Position numbers and translations under genes: made by a program. Below are positions 1 to 4,933 of a DNA stretch of 6,853 bases, in pieces. The DNA comes from Candidatus Bipolaricaulota bacterium (lineage in GTDB: Bacteria > Bipolaricaulota > Bipolaricaulia > UBA7950 > UBA9294), in NCBI GenBank assembly GCA_023132545.1, contig JAGLYB010000025.1:1-6853 (forward strand), in the 5' to 3' direction. Numbering within the stretch: the first letter of the stretch is position 1; each line of letters begins with the position of its first letter. The notes beneath the pieces were generated by a model. That model made no database searches, was not told the origin of the DNA, and saw nothing but the letters and a program-made list of their open reading frames with translations.

Positions 1-1025
1 CCGTGAATGGCTTCGGGCTTGCCCTTGCCGCCAATGATCGTGGTGTTGCTGTTGTCAATCTTGATCGTTTCGGCAGTACCGAGCATGTCGAGGGTGGCAT
101 CTTTGATCTGCATGCCTGCGTCCTCAGCGATCACGGTTGCGCCGGTAAGAACTGCGATGTCTTCCAGCATGGCCTTGCGGCGATCCCCAAATCCAGGAGC
201 CTTGACCGCGCAACTGGTGAACGTACCCTTCAGTTTGTTGAGAACCAACGTCGTGAGGGCTTCACCTGTAACGTCCTTGGCAATGATCAGCAGCGGCTTG
301 CCGGTCTGAACGACCTTCTCAAGAAGGGGAACCAGATCCTGAGCAGCCTTGAGATCCTGATCCGTAATCAGAACGAGCGGCTTTTCGAGCAGAACCTCCA
401 TCTTCTTGGGGTCGGTGACGAAGTAGGGCGAGATGTACTCACGGTCGAACTGCATCCCCTCAACGACATCATAATAGGTGTCGATGGTGTCGGAGTCCTC
501 TACCGTGATCACGCCGTCTTCCCCCACCGCTTCCATGGCGTCTGCGATGATGGCGCCGATGGCCTCATCATTGGCGGAGATGGTGGCGACTTGAGCCGTT
601 TCTTCTTTGGTCTTCAACTCGCGGCTCATCTTCTTGAGCTCATCGACGACAGCGTTAGCGCCCTTCTCGATGCCACGCTTGAGTTCCATCGGGTTGGCGC
701 CTGCGGCCAAGTTCTTGAATCCTTCTTCGATCATGGAATGCGCGAGAATGGTTGCTGTGGTTGTCCCATCGCCGGCAATGTCATTCGTCTTGGAGGCGAC
801 TTCCTTCACCAGCTGCGCGCCCATGTTTTCGAATACGTCTTTGTATTCCTGTTCTTGGGCAATCGTGACCCCGTCATTGGTGATGTCGGGACTGCCGAAC
901 TTCTTGTCGATGATGACGTTTCGACCGCGTGGCCCCAGTGTAATCCGTACGGCATCGGCCAGCTTGTCGATTCCCACCTTCATCTTGCGACGAGCTTCCT
1001 CGCCAAAAATGACGTCTTTTGCCAT
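1..1025 (-). CDS. groEL: Chaperonin GroEL (Hsp60), N-terminal 341 codons, cut by window edge
   Basis: GroEL is the 60-kDa subunit of the cytoplasmic ATP-driven folding chamber that works with GroES. Read on the minus strand, the protein starts MAKDVIFGEEAR and shows the nucleotide-binding LGPRGRN (residues 30-36), D51 in the NDG motif, and GDGTTTAT (85-92). The apical domain has the SPYF motif (199-202), GKPLLIIA (242-249) and KAPGFGDRRKAML (275-287). Full-length GroEL is about 540-550 residues, so the rest of the apical domain, the second intermediate segment with the catalytic Asp, and the C-terminal equatorial half lie outside the window. The ATG is 14 bp after the groES stop, behind a purine-rich GGGGGA Shine-Dalgarno, so the two genes form one operon. 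One oddity is E196 in DREYISPYF, where most GroELs have Gly before the Tyr. Identity is certain. Confidence 0.98.
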   Translation of the reverse strand, partial: MAKDVIFGEEARRKMKVGIDKLADAVRITLGPRGRNVIIDKKFGSPDITNDGVTIAQEQEYKDVFENMGAQLVKEVASKTNDIAGDGTTTATILAHSMIEEGFKNLAAGANPMELKRGIEKGANAVVDELKKMSRELKTKEETAQVATISANDEAIGAIIADAMEAVGEDGVITVEDSDTIDTYYDVVEGMQFDREYISPYFVTDPKKMEVLLEKPLVLITDQDLKAAQDLVPLLEKVVQTGKPLLIIAKDVTGEALTTLVLNKLKGTFTSCAVKAPGFGDRRKAMLEDIAVLTGATVIAEDAGMQIKDATLDMLGTAETIKIDNSNTTIIGGKGKPEAIH

Positions 1026-1039
1026 CTTTCAGTCCCCCT

Positions 1040-1312
1040 TTAGTTCTCTACGATCGCGAGAACGTCTGTCTCTTTGACTAGAATCAGCTTGTCTTCACCC
1101 TGTTCGATTTCGGTGCCGGCGAAAGTCCCGACGATAATTTCGTCGCCAACCTTGACTTCGAACTTTTCGTCCGTTCCGATGGCAAGTACTTTGGCTCGTA
1201 CGACCTTCTCGCTCTGTACGGTATCGGGAAGAACGATACCTCCGACAGATGTCCGGCTTTCAGACTCGATCTTCTTGGCAAGAAGTCGCTTCCCCAACGG
1301 TTTGATCTTCAT
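1040..1312 (-). CDS. groES: Co-chaperonin GroES (Hsp10), 90 aa
   Basis: GroES forms the heptameric lid of the GroEL chamber in the cytoplasm. The 90-residue product has the usual length. It begins MKIKPLGKRLLAKK, carries the mobile loop (about 16-32) with the GroEL-binding IVL tripeptide in GGIVLP (24-29), then the KVGDE turn (54-58) and the dome and C-terminal strand ending DVLAIVEN. The segment after KVGDE reads IIVGTFAGTE, somewhat different from the common VLFGKYAGTE type but compatible with the fold. The start is set by a strong AGGAGGAG Shine-Dalgarno on the minus strand (near 1320-1327). It is first in the groES-groEL operon, directly downstream of a sigma70-like promoter and a CIRCE-like operator. 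Confidence 0.98.
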   Translation of the reverse strand: MKIKPLGKRLLAKKIESESRTSVGGIVLPDTVQSEKVVRAKVLAIGTDEKFEVKVGDEIIVGTFAGTEIEQGEDKLILVKETDVLAIVEN

Positions 1313-1337
1313 AGTGGATCTCCTCCTGCTATGGTGA

Positions 1338-1364
1338 TTAGCACTTAGGCTTGTAGTTTGCTAA
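1338..1364 (-). promoter_or_regulatory. CIRCE-like operator (predicted HrcA site)
   Basis: The plus strand reads TTAGCACTT (1338-1346), nine bases, then GTTTGCTAA (1356-1364). The known CIRCE consensus is TTAGCACTC-N9-GAGTGCTAA. The match is 15 of 18 arm positions with the exact 9-bp spacer. Its place between the -10 box and groES, covering the predicted transcription start, is where HrcA-bound CIRCE sits in many bacteria. hrcA itself is not in the window, so HrcA control is inferred. Confidence 0.85.
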
Positions 1365-1367
1365 TGG

Positions 1368-1396
1368 ATTGTAGCGCGTGTCCTCAAGGGCGTCAA
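1368..1396 (-). promoter_or_regulatory. Sigma70-type promoter of groES-groEL
   Basis: Reading the minus strand, TTGACG (1396-1391) is followed by a 17-bp spacer and TACAAT (1373-1368). Each hexamer matches five of six consensus bases, and the spacing is optimal. The start of transcription would fall near 1361, inside the CIRCE-like operator, giving a leader of about 50 nt before the groES ATG. I see no sigma32-type promoter, so repression rather than a heat-shock sigma factor probably sets expression. Confidence 0.8.
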
Positions 1397-1401
1397 GGTC
1401 A

Positions 1402-1430
1402 TTGCCGTGGGCATTGGAAACAGCTACTGT
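1402..1430 (+). promoter_or_regulatory. Weak candidate promoter for the divergent DUF2227 gene
   Basis: TTGCCG (1402-1407), a 17-bp spacer and TACTGT (1425-1430) give a poor but correctly spaced sigma70-like pair pointing right. The start would be near 1437, only a few bases before the ATG at 1444. That would fit the absence of a Shine-Dalgarno and suggest a leaderless or near-leaderless message. The -10 box lies in a dyad (1423-1433). This is a tentative reading. Confidence 0.3.
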
Positions 1431-1431
1431 A

Positions 1432-1447
1432 GCATAGATTTCTATGC
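1432..1447 (+). repeat. Perfect inverted repeat over the DUF2227 start codon
   Basis: GCATAGA (1432-1438), TT, TCTATGC (1441-1447) is an exact dyad. The ATG at 1444-1446 lies in the right arm. As RNA it could hide the start codon in a small stem; as DNA it could be a repressor site. It is preceded by a second dyad, GCTAC-T-GTAGC (1423-1433). No Shine-Dalgarno is visible here. Confidence 0.5.
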
Positions 1448-1929
1448 CATCCGGGAAGACGCATCTTAAAATTGAAGCAGTAATGCTGGTTTTATGGGCA
1501 GGACTTTCGGTTCCTCTTTTGTTGAGAGAGTGGATCACGAGTTCGCAGGTGGTGCTGTTCCTCGGATCGTACCTGTTTTCCATGTTCTTGATGAGTCCGG
1601 ATCTCGATTTGTCCAAGAGTGATGCCTTCTATCGTTGGGGCGTGTTGCGGTGGCTCTGGCTGCCCTATGCCTGGGTCTTCCGGCATCGCCAAATGTCGCA
1701 CCACCTTCTGTTGGGGCCACTGTCACGCATTGTCTATATTGGAATCCTGGTGCTTGCTGGGATGTTCATCTATCTAGTGGCTACGGGGAACCCCGGTCCT
1801 CGATTGATGCTTTCGATCGAAATACTCTTGCCGATCTGCCTAGGATTGTACCTGCCCAATCTCGAGCACATCCTGGCCGATCAAATCTCGACGTCGCGTC
1901 GGCGAAAACGCAGGAGACATCGGTTGTAA
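1444..1929 (+). CDS. DUF2227-type putative metal-binding membrane protein, 161 aa
   Basis: This is a small inner-membrane protein of unproven function. The N-terminus MPSGKTH, the SPDLDL motif (51-56), the tryptophan-rich RWGVLRWLWLPY stretch (64-75), HRQMSHH (81-87) and LEHILAD (140-146) resemble the DUF2227/YdjM-like families of predicted metal-binding membrane proteins. H7, D53, D55, H81, H86, H142 and D146 are candidate ligands. Hydrophobic segments lie at about 11-27, 35-52, 96-113 and 121-139. The tail (151-160) is almost all Arg, Lys and His, likely cytoplasmic. The ATG at 1444 is chosen because MPSGKTH is the typical family start, although no Shine-Dalgarno precedes it. The gene is divergent from groES and followed closely by an RlpA-like gene, which may hint at an envelope role. 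Family assignment is from memory of motifs; no reaction is known to me. Confidence 0.75.
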   Translation: MPSGKTHLKIEAVMLVLWAGLSVPLLLREWITSSQVVLFLGSYLFSMFLMSPDLDLSKSDAFYRWGVLRWLWLPYAWVFRHRQMSHHLLLGPLSRIVYIGILVLAGMFIYLVATGNPGPRLMLSIEILLPICLGLYLPNLEHILADQISTSRRRKRRRHRL

Positions 1930-1959
1930 GTCAGTGTGCCTGATCCTATACTGCCAATC

Positions 1960-2334
1960 ATGAATCAAACGTTTCTTTATCTTCTCAGTTCGATCCTGTT
2001 GGTAGGGGTTGCTGTCGGAATGGCTTTCTATGGCCCGTACTATGAAGTGGGCATTGCATCGTGGTATGGTCCGGGTTTCGATGGGAATTTGACAGCCAAT
2101 GGCGAAGTCTATGACATGTATGGTGTGAGCGCCGCGCACAAATTCCTGCCGTTTGGAACAGTAGTCCGAGTTGTCGAGTTCGACACGCGAAGAAGCATTA
2201 TCGTTCGCATCAATGATCGCGGCCCCTTTGTCGATGGACGGATCATCGACTTGTCCAAAGGAGCGGCTGAAAAATTGGGAATCGTAGACAAGGGCATTAC
2301 AAAGGTCGGACTCAGGATTGTCCGCTGGCCTTGA
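1960..2334 (+). CDS. rlpA: Short RlpA-like double-psi beta-barrel protein (septal lytic transglycosylase family)
   Basis: RlpA proteins cleave peptidoglycan strands lacking stem peptides, mainly at septa of Gram-negative cells. Counting from the ATG at 1960 (124 aa), residues 4-24 form a hydrophobic signal or anchor segment. The DPBB domain follows: GIASWYG (31-37), TANGE (45-49), AAHKFLPFGT (58-67), INDRGPF (84-90) and RIIDLS (94-99). The residues needed in Pseudomonas RlpA (Glu, His, Asp) appear conserved as E49, H60 and D86. There is no lipobox cysteine and no SPOR domain, so this is a minimal form that may be anchored by its N-terminal helix. An in-frame GTG at 1936 would add eight residues; neither start has a good Shine-Dalgarno, and 1960 gives the cleaner signal segment. 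It follows the DUF2227 gene closely and may be co-transcribed. It belongs to the RlpA family but might not be the main septal RlpA. Confidence 0.85.
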   Translation: MNQTFLYLLSSILLVGVAVGMAFYGPYYEVGIASWYGPGFDGNLTANGEVYDMYGVSAAHKFLPFGTVVRVVEFDTRRSIIVRINDRGPFVDGRIIDLSKGAAEKLGIVDKGITKVGLRIVRWP

Positions 2335-2467
2335 TCCTGGTTGTTGAGATCTCGGCTATCTGGGCGGCTTCCCGAATTTCGGGATATTATTGATTAGGAA
2401 CTCAGCGGATCGGATAGAAAGCCCGATCTGAATGAAACATGGACAAAAGAAGAAGGGAGATGGAAGT
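2335..2467 (+). promoter_or_regulatory. Leader region of the efp operon with dyad and possible -10 box
   Basis: This gap before efp contains an exact dyad, CCCGAA-T-TTCGGG (2371-2383), then TATTAT (2385-2390), which could be a -10 box. No good -35 hexamer sits 16-18 bp upstream. The dyad is not followed by a T-run, so it is a poor terminator for rlpA; it could instead be an operator just upstream of the -10. A start near 2397 would leave a leader of about 70 nt. Another in-frame ATG at 2432 has no Shine-Dalgarno and is not the likely efp start. Confidence 0.35.
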
Positions 2468-3028
2468 ATGGGGCTCTCAGTCAGTGAGATACGGCGCGGG
2501 ATGTCTCTTCTCTATGATGGCGAACTGTACGAAGTCGTCGAGTATGAGCACTCGAAGCGCGGACGATCCGGCGCTGTAGGCAAGACGAAGCTCAAGCATC
2601 TCAAGACAGGAAAGGTCTTGGCCGTCACATTCAAAGGAGCCGAGAATACAGCATCGGCCTTCTTGGAATCGCGCGAGCTACAGTACCTGTATCATGATGG
2701 TGACAACCTTATCTTCATGGACAACGAGAGCTTCGATCAATTCCCTCTTAGTAAGGAAGTGCTCGGTCCCCAAGGCGAATTTCTTGCCGAAGGCAACAAC
2801 GTCGTGGGTTGCTACTACAAGAGTGAGCTGGTTAAGGTAGATCTGCCCAACTTCGTCGAGCTCAAGGTGACTCAGACTGAGCCCGGCGTGAAGGGAGATA
2901 CCGTCTCCAACGTGGAGAAGCCGGCGACTGTTGAAACAGGTGCGATTGTGAACGTGCCGTTGTTCGTCAAGGAAGGGGACACACTGAAAATTGATACCAG
3001 AACCGGAACGTACGTGGAGCGTCTGTAA
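2468..3028 (+). CDS. efp: Translation elongation factor P, with arginine at the tip
   Basis: EF-P binds between the ribosomal P and E sites and rescues ribosomes stalled on polyproline. The 186-residue product from ATG 2468 matches the family length. It has the N-terminal KOW-like domain (about 2-62), the first OB domain with QYLYHDGD and FMDNESF, then LPNFVELKV, TEPGVKGDT, KPATVETGA and the C-terminal DTRTGTYVERL. The chosen ATG has a GGGAG Shine-Dalgarno 8 bp upstream; starting at 2432 would add a 12-residue charged leader not typical of EF-P. The tip loop reads SKRGRSGA (29-36): R33 aligns with E. coli K34, the lysine modified by EpmA/EpmB, and the usual Pro of the KPGK loop is R31. Arg at this site is known in the EarP-rhamnosylated class, but that class usually keeps KPGR. 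No modification enzyme is nearby. It is the first gene of the asp23-nusB-folD train. Confidence 0.97.
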   Translation: MGLSVSEIRRGMSLLYDGELYEVVEYEHSKRGRSGAVGKTKLKHLKTGKVLAVTFKGAENTASAFLESRELQYLYHDGDNLIFMDNESFDQFPLSKEVLGPQGEFLAEGNNVVGCYYKSELVKVDLPNFVELKVTQTEPGVKGDTVSNVEKPATVETGAIVNVPLFVKEGDTLKIDTRTGTYVERL

Positions 3029-3037
3029 GGAGGAGGC

Positions 3038-3418
3038 ATGGCCGATAAAAGGGTAGAACTCATCGATGAAGATGGTCGCATCTCGATTGCAGAAGATGTC
3101 ATCGCATCGATCGCCCGTATTGCAGCAGAGAAAGTGGACGGCATCGCCCATTCTTCGGGCAGTGGTAGTGGCGGTCTCATGAGCATCTTTAGTGGAGAGG
3201 ACGTTGCCCCCAATATCAAAACGGAACTCTCCAACGAAGAAGTTCGCGTGGAACTGAGAATCTCAGTGGAATACGGATACCCGGTGCACGAAGTAGCGCA
3301 GGGCGTTCAGCAGAACGTTCAACGCGACATTGAGCAGCTGGCAGGTGTGACAGTATCCAACGTGGATGTGTTCGTGAAGAAAGTAGTTCCGCCTCACACG
3401 CACAGCAGCGAGGAATAG
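3038..3418 (+). CDS. Asp23/Gls24-family envelope protein, first copy, 126 aa
   Basis: Asp23 family proteins are small cytoplasmic proteins; in Staphylococcus aureus Asp23 is very abundant and held at the membrane by AmaP, with a link to cell-envelope homeostasis. Here the domain covers about 12-117: GRISIAEDVIASIARIAAEK (13-32), a Gly/Ser-rich variable loop (38-53), the beta strand VRVELRISVEYG (69-80), then the helix HEVAQGVQQNVQRDIEQLAG (84-103) and the closing strand VSNVDVFVKKV (106-116). The tail is short and ends in HTHSSEE. It lies nine bases after the efp stop, and that gap is itself a GGAGGAGG Shine-Dalgarno, so strong coupled translation is expected. The next gene is a divergent paralogue. 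The family is clear; the molecular function is not established. Confidence 0.92.
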   Translation: MADKRVELIDEDGRISIAEDVIASIARIAAEKVDGIAHSSGSGSGGLMSIFSGEDVAPNIKTELSNEEVRVELRISVEYGYPVHEVAQGVQQNVQRDIEQLAGVTVSNVDVFVKKVVPPHTHSSEE

Positions 3419-3431
3419 GGAGGAGGGCACC

Positions 3432-3809
3432 ATGGTAGGAGAGGAAAAGGGAAGCGTCGGGATATCGAGGGATGTGGTAACGGCAATTGCGGGGATTGCT
3501 GTTTCCGAAATCGACGGGATTGCAAACCTGGGTCACGGCGACAGTTCGTTCCGGCGTGGCGAAGGGATGAAGCGGTACGTTGACACCAGCGTAGAAGGTG
3601 ATGTGGTAACGGTTACCGTGCGCATTACCGTACTCTATGGAAATCAGATCCATAAAGTGGCCAAGCAGGTTCAAACGCGTATCAAGGCAGAGATTGAACG
3701 CATGACGGGTCTTCGCGTCAGTGCAGTCAATGTGGACGTCCAACGCCTGGTGCAGGCAGACGATCCAATTGACGAAAGTGAGGAGGAATGCGACAACTCA
3801 GAGTCCTAG
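3432..3809 (+). CDS. Asp23/Gls24-family envelope protein, second copy, 125 aa
   Basis: This is a second Asp23-domain protein, clearly related to but not a recent duplicate of the upstream one. It keeps the pattern GSVGISRDVVTAIAGIAVSEIDG (7-29), a shorter variable loop rich in charged residues, VVTVTVRITVLYG (58-70), the helix HKVAKQVQTRIKAEIERMTG (74-93) and LRVSAVNVDVQRLV (94-107). The last 17 residues are strongly acidic (DDPIDESEEECDNSES), unlike the first copy. The start has a GGGAGGAGGG Shine-Dalgarno 13 bp after the previous stop. The 3' end overlaps the amaP start by 22 bp in another frame, which points to translational coupling and perhaps fixed stoichiometry. Two different soluble partners may form a mixed complex on AmaP; that is inference. 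Confidence 0.92.
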   Translation: MVGEEKGSVGISRDVVTAIAGIAVSEIDGIANLGHGDSSFRRGEGMKRYVDTSVEGDVVTVTVRITVLYGNQIHKVAKQVQTRIKAEIERMTGLRVSAVNVDVQRLVQADDPIDESEEECDNSES

Positions 3810-4345
3810 GTCTCGGTGCGACCATGATCCTCACAGCGGGGTTGGGCGTCGGTCTAATCCTCTCTGCGGCGGGGATGTTGTCTCTATCGTCGGTTTGGGA
3901 CTTTCTCGATACGACGCCCGGATCGATTCTTGTCATTCTGGTTGGAGTAGCCCTGCTGCTGGTTGCCGTTCATTTCCTCATCCAGTTGGCGGACGAGCGA
4001 TTGAATGCCGCCTTGTTTCATCATGAGGGCGACTGGGGACGCATCGACCTGGCACCTATTGCCGTCAAGGAACTCATTGCCGGCATTCTTCGAGAGGACA
4101 TTGGGCTTGATCGATTTCGCATTCTGCTTCGACATCGCATCGATGGTGTCGGAATTGCGGTTCGAACAACGCTTTCTCCTGACCAGCGCGTTACTGAAGT
4201 TGGTGAGCGTATTCAACGTGAGCTGACCAAGCATGTTGCCGATCGAACGGGTGTGGAAGTGAGTGACGTAACCGTACTTGTGCGCAGCATCCGTGCAAGC
4301 GAATCAGGAACCAAGGAGACGCGCAGCGATGAGACTCACGCTTAA
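3788..4345 (+). CDS. amaP: AmaP-like membrane anchor with C-terminal Asp23-like domain, 185 aa
   Basis: AmaP anchors Asp23 to the cytoplasmic membrane in Staphylococcus. Two hydrophobic segments at about 9-32 and 46-67 form a short hairpin, with DTTPGS (41-46) at the turn. After ADERLNAALFHHEGDWGR comes an Asp23-like domain: IDLAPIAVKELIAGILRED (86-104), a strand GVGIAVRTTLS (120-130), the helix VTEVGERIQRELTKHVADRTG (135-155) and VEVSDVTVLVRSI (157-169). The tail is hydrophilic. The ATG at 3788 lies within the end of the upstream gene and has an AGGAGG run almost touching it; a GTGAGG register gives a workable 4-bp spacing. A later ATG at 3823 would shorten the first helix and lacks a Shine-Dalgarno. 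Its order after two asp23 genes and before a DUF2273 gene matches the known firmicute module. Confidence 0.88.
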   Translation: MRQLRVLGLGATMILTAGLGVGLILSAAGMLSLSSVWDFLDTTPGSILVILVGVALLLVAVHFLIQLADERLNAALFHHEGDWGRIDLAPIAVKELIAGILREDIGLDRFRILLRHRIDGVGIAVRTTLSPDQRVTEVGERIQRELTKHVADRTGVEVSDVTVLVRSIRASESGTKETRSDETHA

Positions 4346-4532
4346 CGGGAAATTGATCGGGCTCGCGATCGGGCTTATCGCCGGATTGCTGTTCGTGTTC
4401 ATCGGCTGGCAAGCGTTTCTCATTCTGCTCGGATTCATTCTGCTCGGGCTCTGTGTTGGAGCTTGGGTCGATTCGCACGAACAGCTCAAACGTCGGTTGA
4501 AACAGCTGATTGACCGAGTGCTCCGTTCCTAA
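4329..4532 (+). CDS. DUF2273-family small membrane protein of the Asp23 module, 67 aa
   Basis: This is a small membrane protein with two predicted helices (about 8-25 and 28-46), in the pattern NGKLIGLAIGLIAGLLFVF, GWQAFLILLGFILLGLCVG, AWVDSHEQ, which resembles DUF2273 proteins found beside amaP and asp23. The end (51-67) is a Lys/Arg-rich amphipathic stretch, likely on the cytoplasmic side. The start at 4329 is preferred over upstream in-frame starts because it gives MRLTLNGK, the usual short family N-terminus, and has AAGGAG about 10 bp upstream. It overlaps amaP by 17 bp and shares one base with nusB (TAATG). No biochemical activity is known to me; a role in anchoring or stabilising the Asp23 complex is inferred from gene order. 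Confidence 0.85.
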   Translation: MRLTLNGKLIGLAIGLIAGLLFVFIGWQAFLILLGFILLGLCVGAWVDSHEQLKRRLKQLIDRVLRS

Positions 4533-4933
4533 TGCAGCGACGCGAGGCACGCGAGTTCTTGTTGACGGCTCTCTATCGTTGCGAATTCCTCCCTGCGACG
4601 TTGGAGGAGCTGTTTGAGGAGACCGATCCCGGGGATCAGCGATCCTACATCGAGACTGTTTTCAACGGCATTCGTGAGCGCCAACCCGGGATTGATCAGA
4701 TGCTCGGCGCAAAGACGATTGGCTGGAAGTTTGAACGCCTAGCATTGTTGGATCGCAACATCCTGAGACTGGGCCTGTATGAACTGCTCTACTTCGACGA
4801 CATCCCGCCCGAAGTTGCCCTAGACGAGGCAGTGGAACTGGCAAAGAAGTTCGGCACGGAACAGGCGCAGAAATTCATCAACGGAATCCTGGATCGAATT
4901 TGGAAGGAACGACGTGACGGCACATCTTCTTGA
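4532..4933 (+). CDS. nusB: Transcription antitermination factor NusB, 133 aa
   Basis: NusB pairs with NusE (ribosomal protein S10), binds boxA RNA and supports antitermination of rRNA operons. The all-helical protein has the usual length. It shows the N-terminal basic helix MQRREAREFLLTALYRCEF (1-19), including the RREAR RNA-contact region, then ERLALLDRNILRLGLYELLY (68-87), IPPEVALDEAVELAKKFGTE (91-110) and KFINGILDRIWKE (114-126). The start codon overlaps the stop of the DUF2273 gene (TAATG), and no clear Shine-Dalgarno precedes it, so it probably depends on reinitiation by ribosomes finishing that gene. The 3' end overlaps folD by 20 bp. nusB beside folD is a common arrangement, for example in Bacillus. 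Confidence 0.96.
   Translation: MQRREAREFLLTALYRCEFLPATLEELFEETDPGDQRSYIETVFNGIRERQPGIDQMLGAKTIGWKFERLALLDRNILRLGLYELLYFDDIPPEVALDEAVELAKKFGTEQAQKFINGILDRIWKERRDGTSS

Noticed and set aside
3..1043. Long plus-strand open frame opposite groEL
   Set aside because: The minus strand encodes an unmistakable GroEL over the same bases; the plus-strand protein matches no family I know and is a shadow of a high-quality coding region.
1338..1616. Small minus-strand open frame in the divergent groES/DUF2227 gap
   Set aside because: It runs through the groES promoter and CIRCE-like site and opposite the DUF2227 coding sequence, and has no recognisable domain.
2371..2383. Intrinsic terminator after rlpA
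   Set aside because: The dyad has a one-base centre, so only about five pairs form in RNA, and no T-run follows.
2432..2467. Extended N-terminus of EF-P from an earlier ATG
   Set aside because: No Shine-Dalgarno precedes 2432, the added 12 residues are not EF-P-like, and the ATG at 2468 has a good Shine-Dalgarno and gives the family length.
4278..4328. Upstream in-frame start for the DUF2273 gene
   Set aside because: It would lie deep in amaP and add a hydrophilic segment unlike the short family N-terminus; 4329 is better placed with a Shine-Dalgarno.
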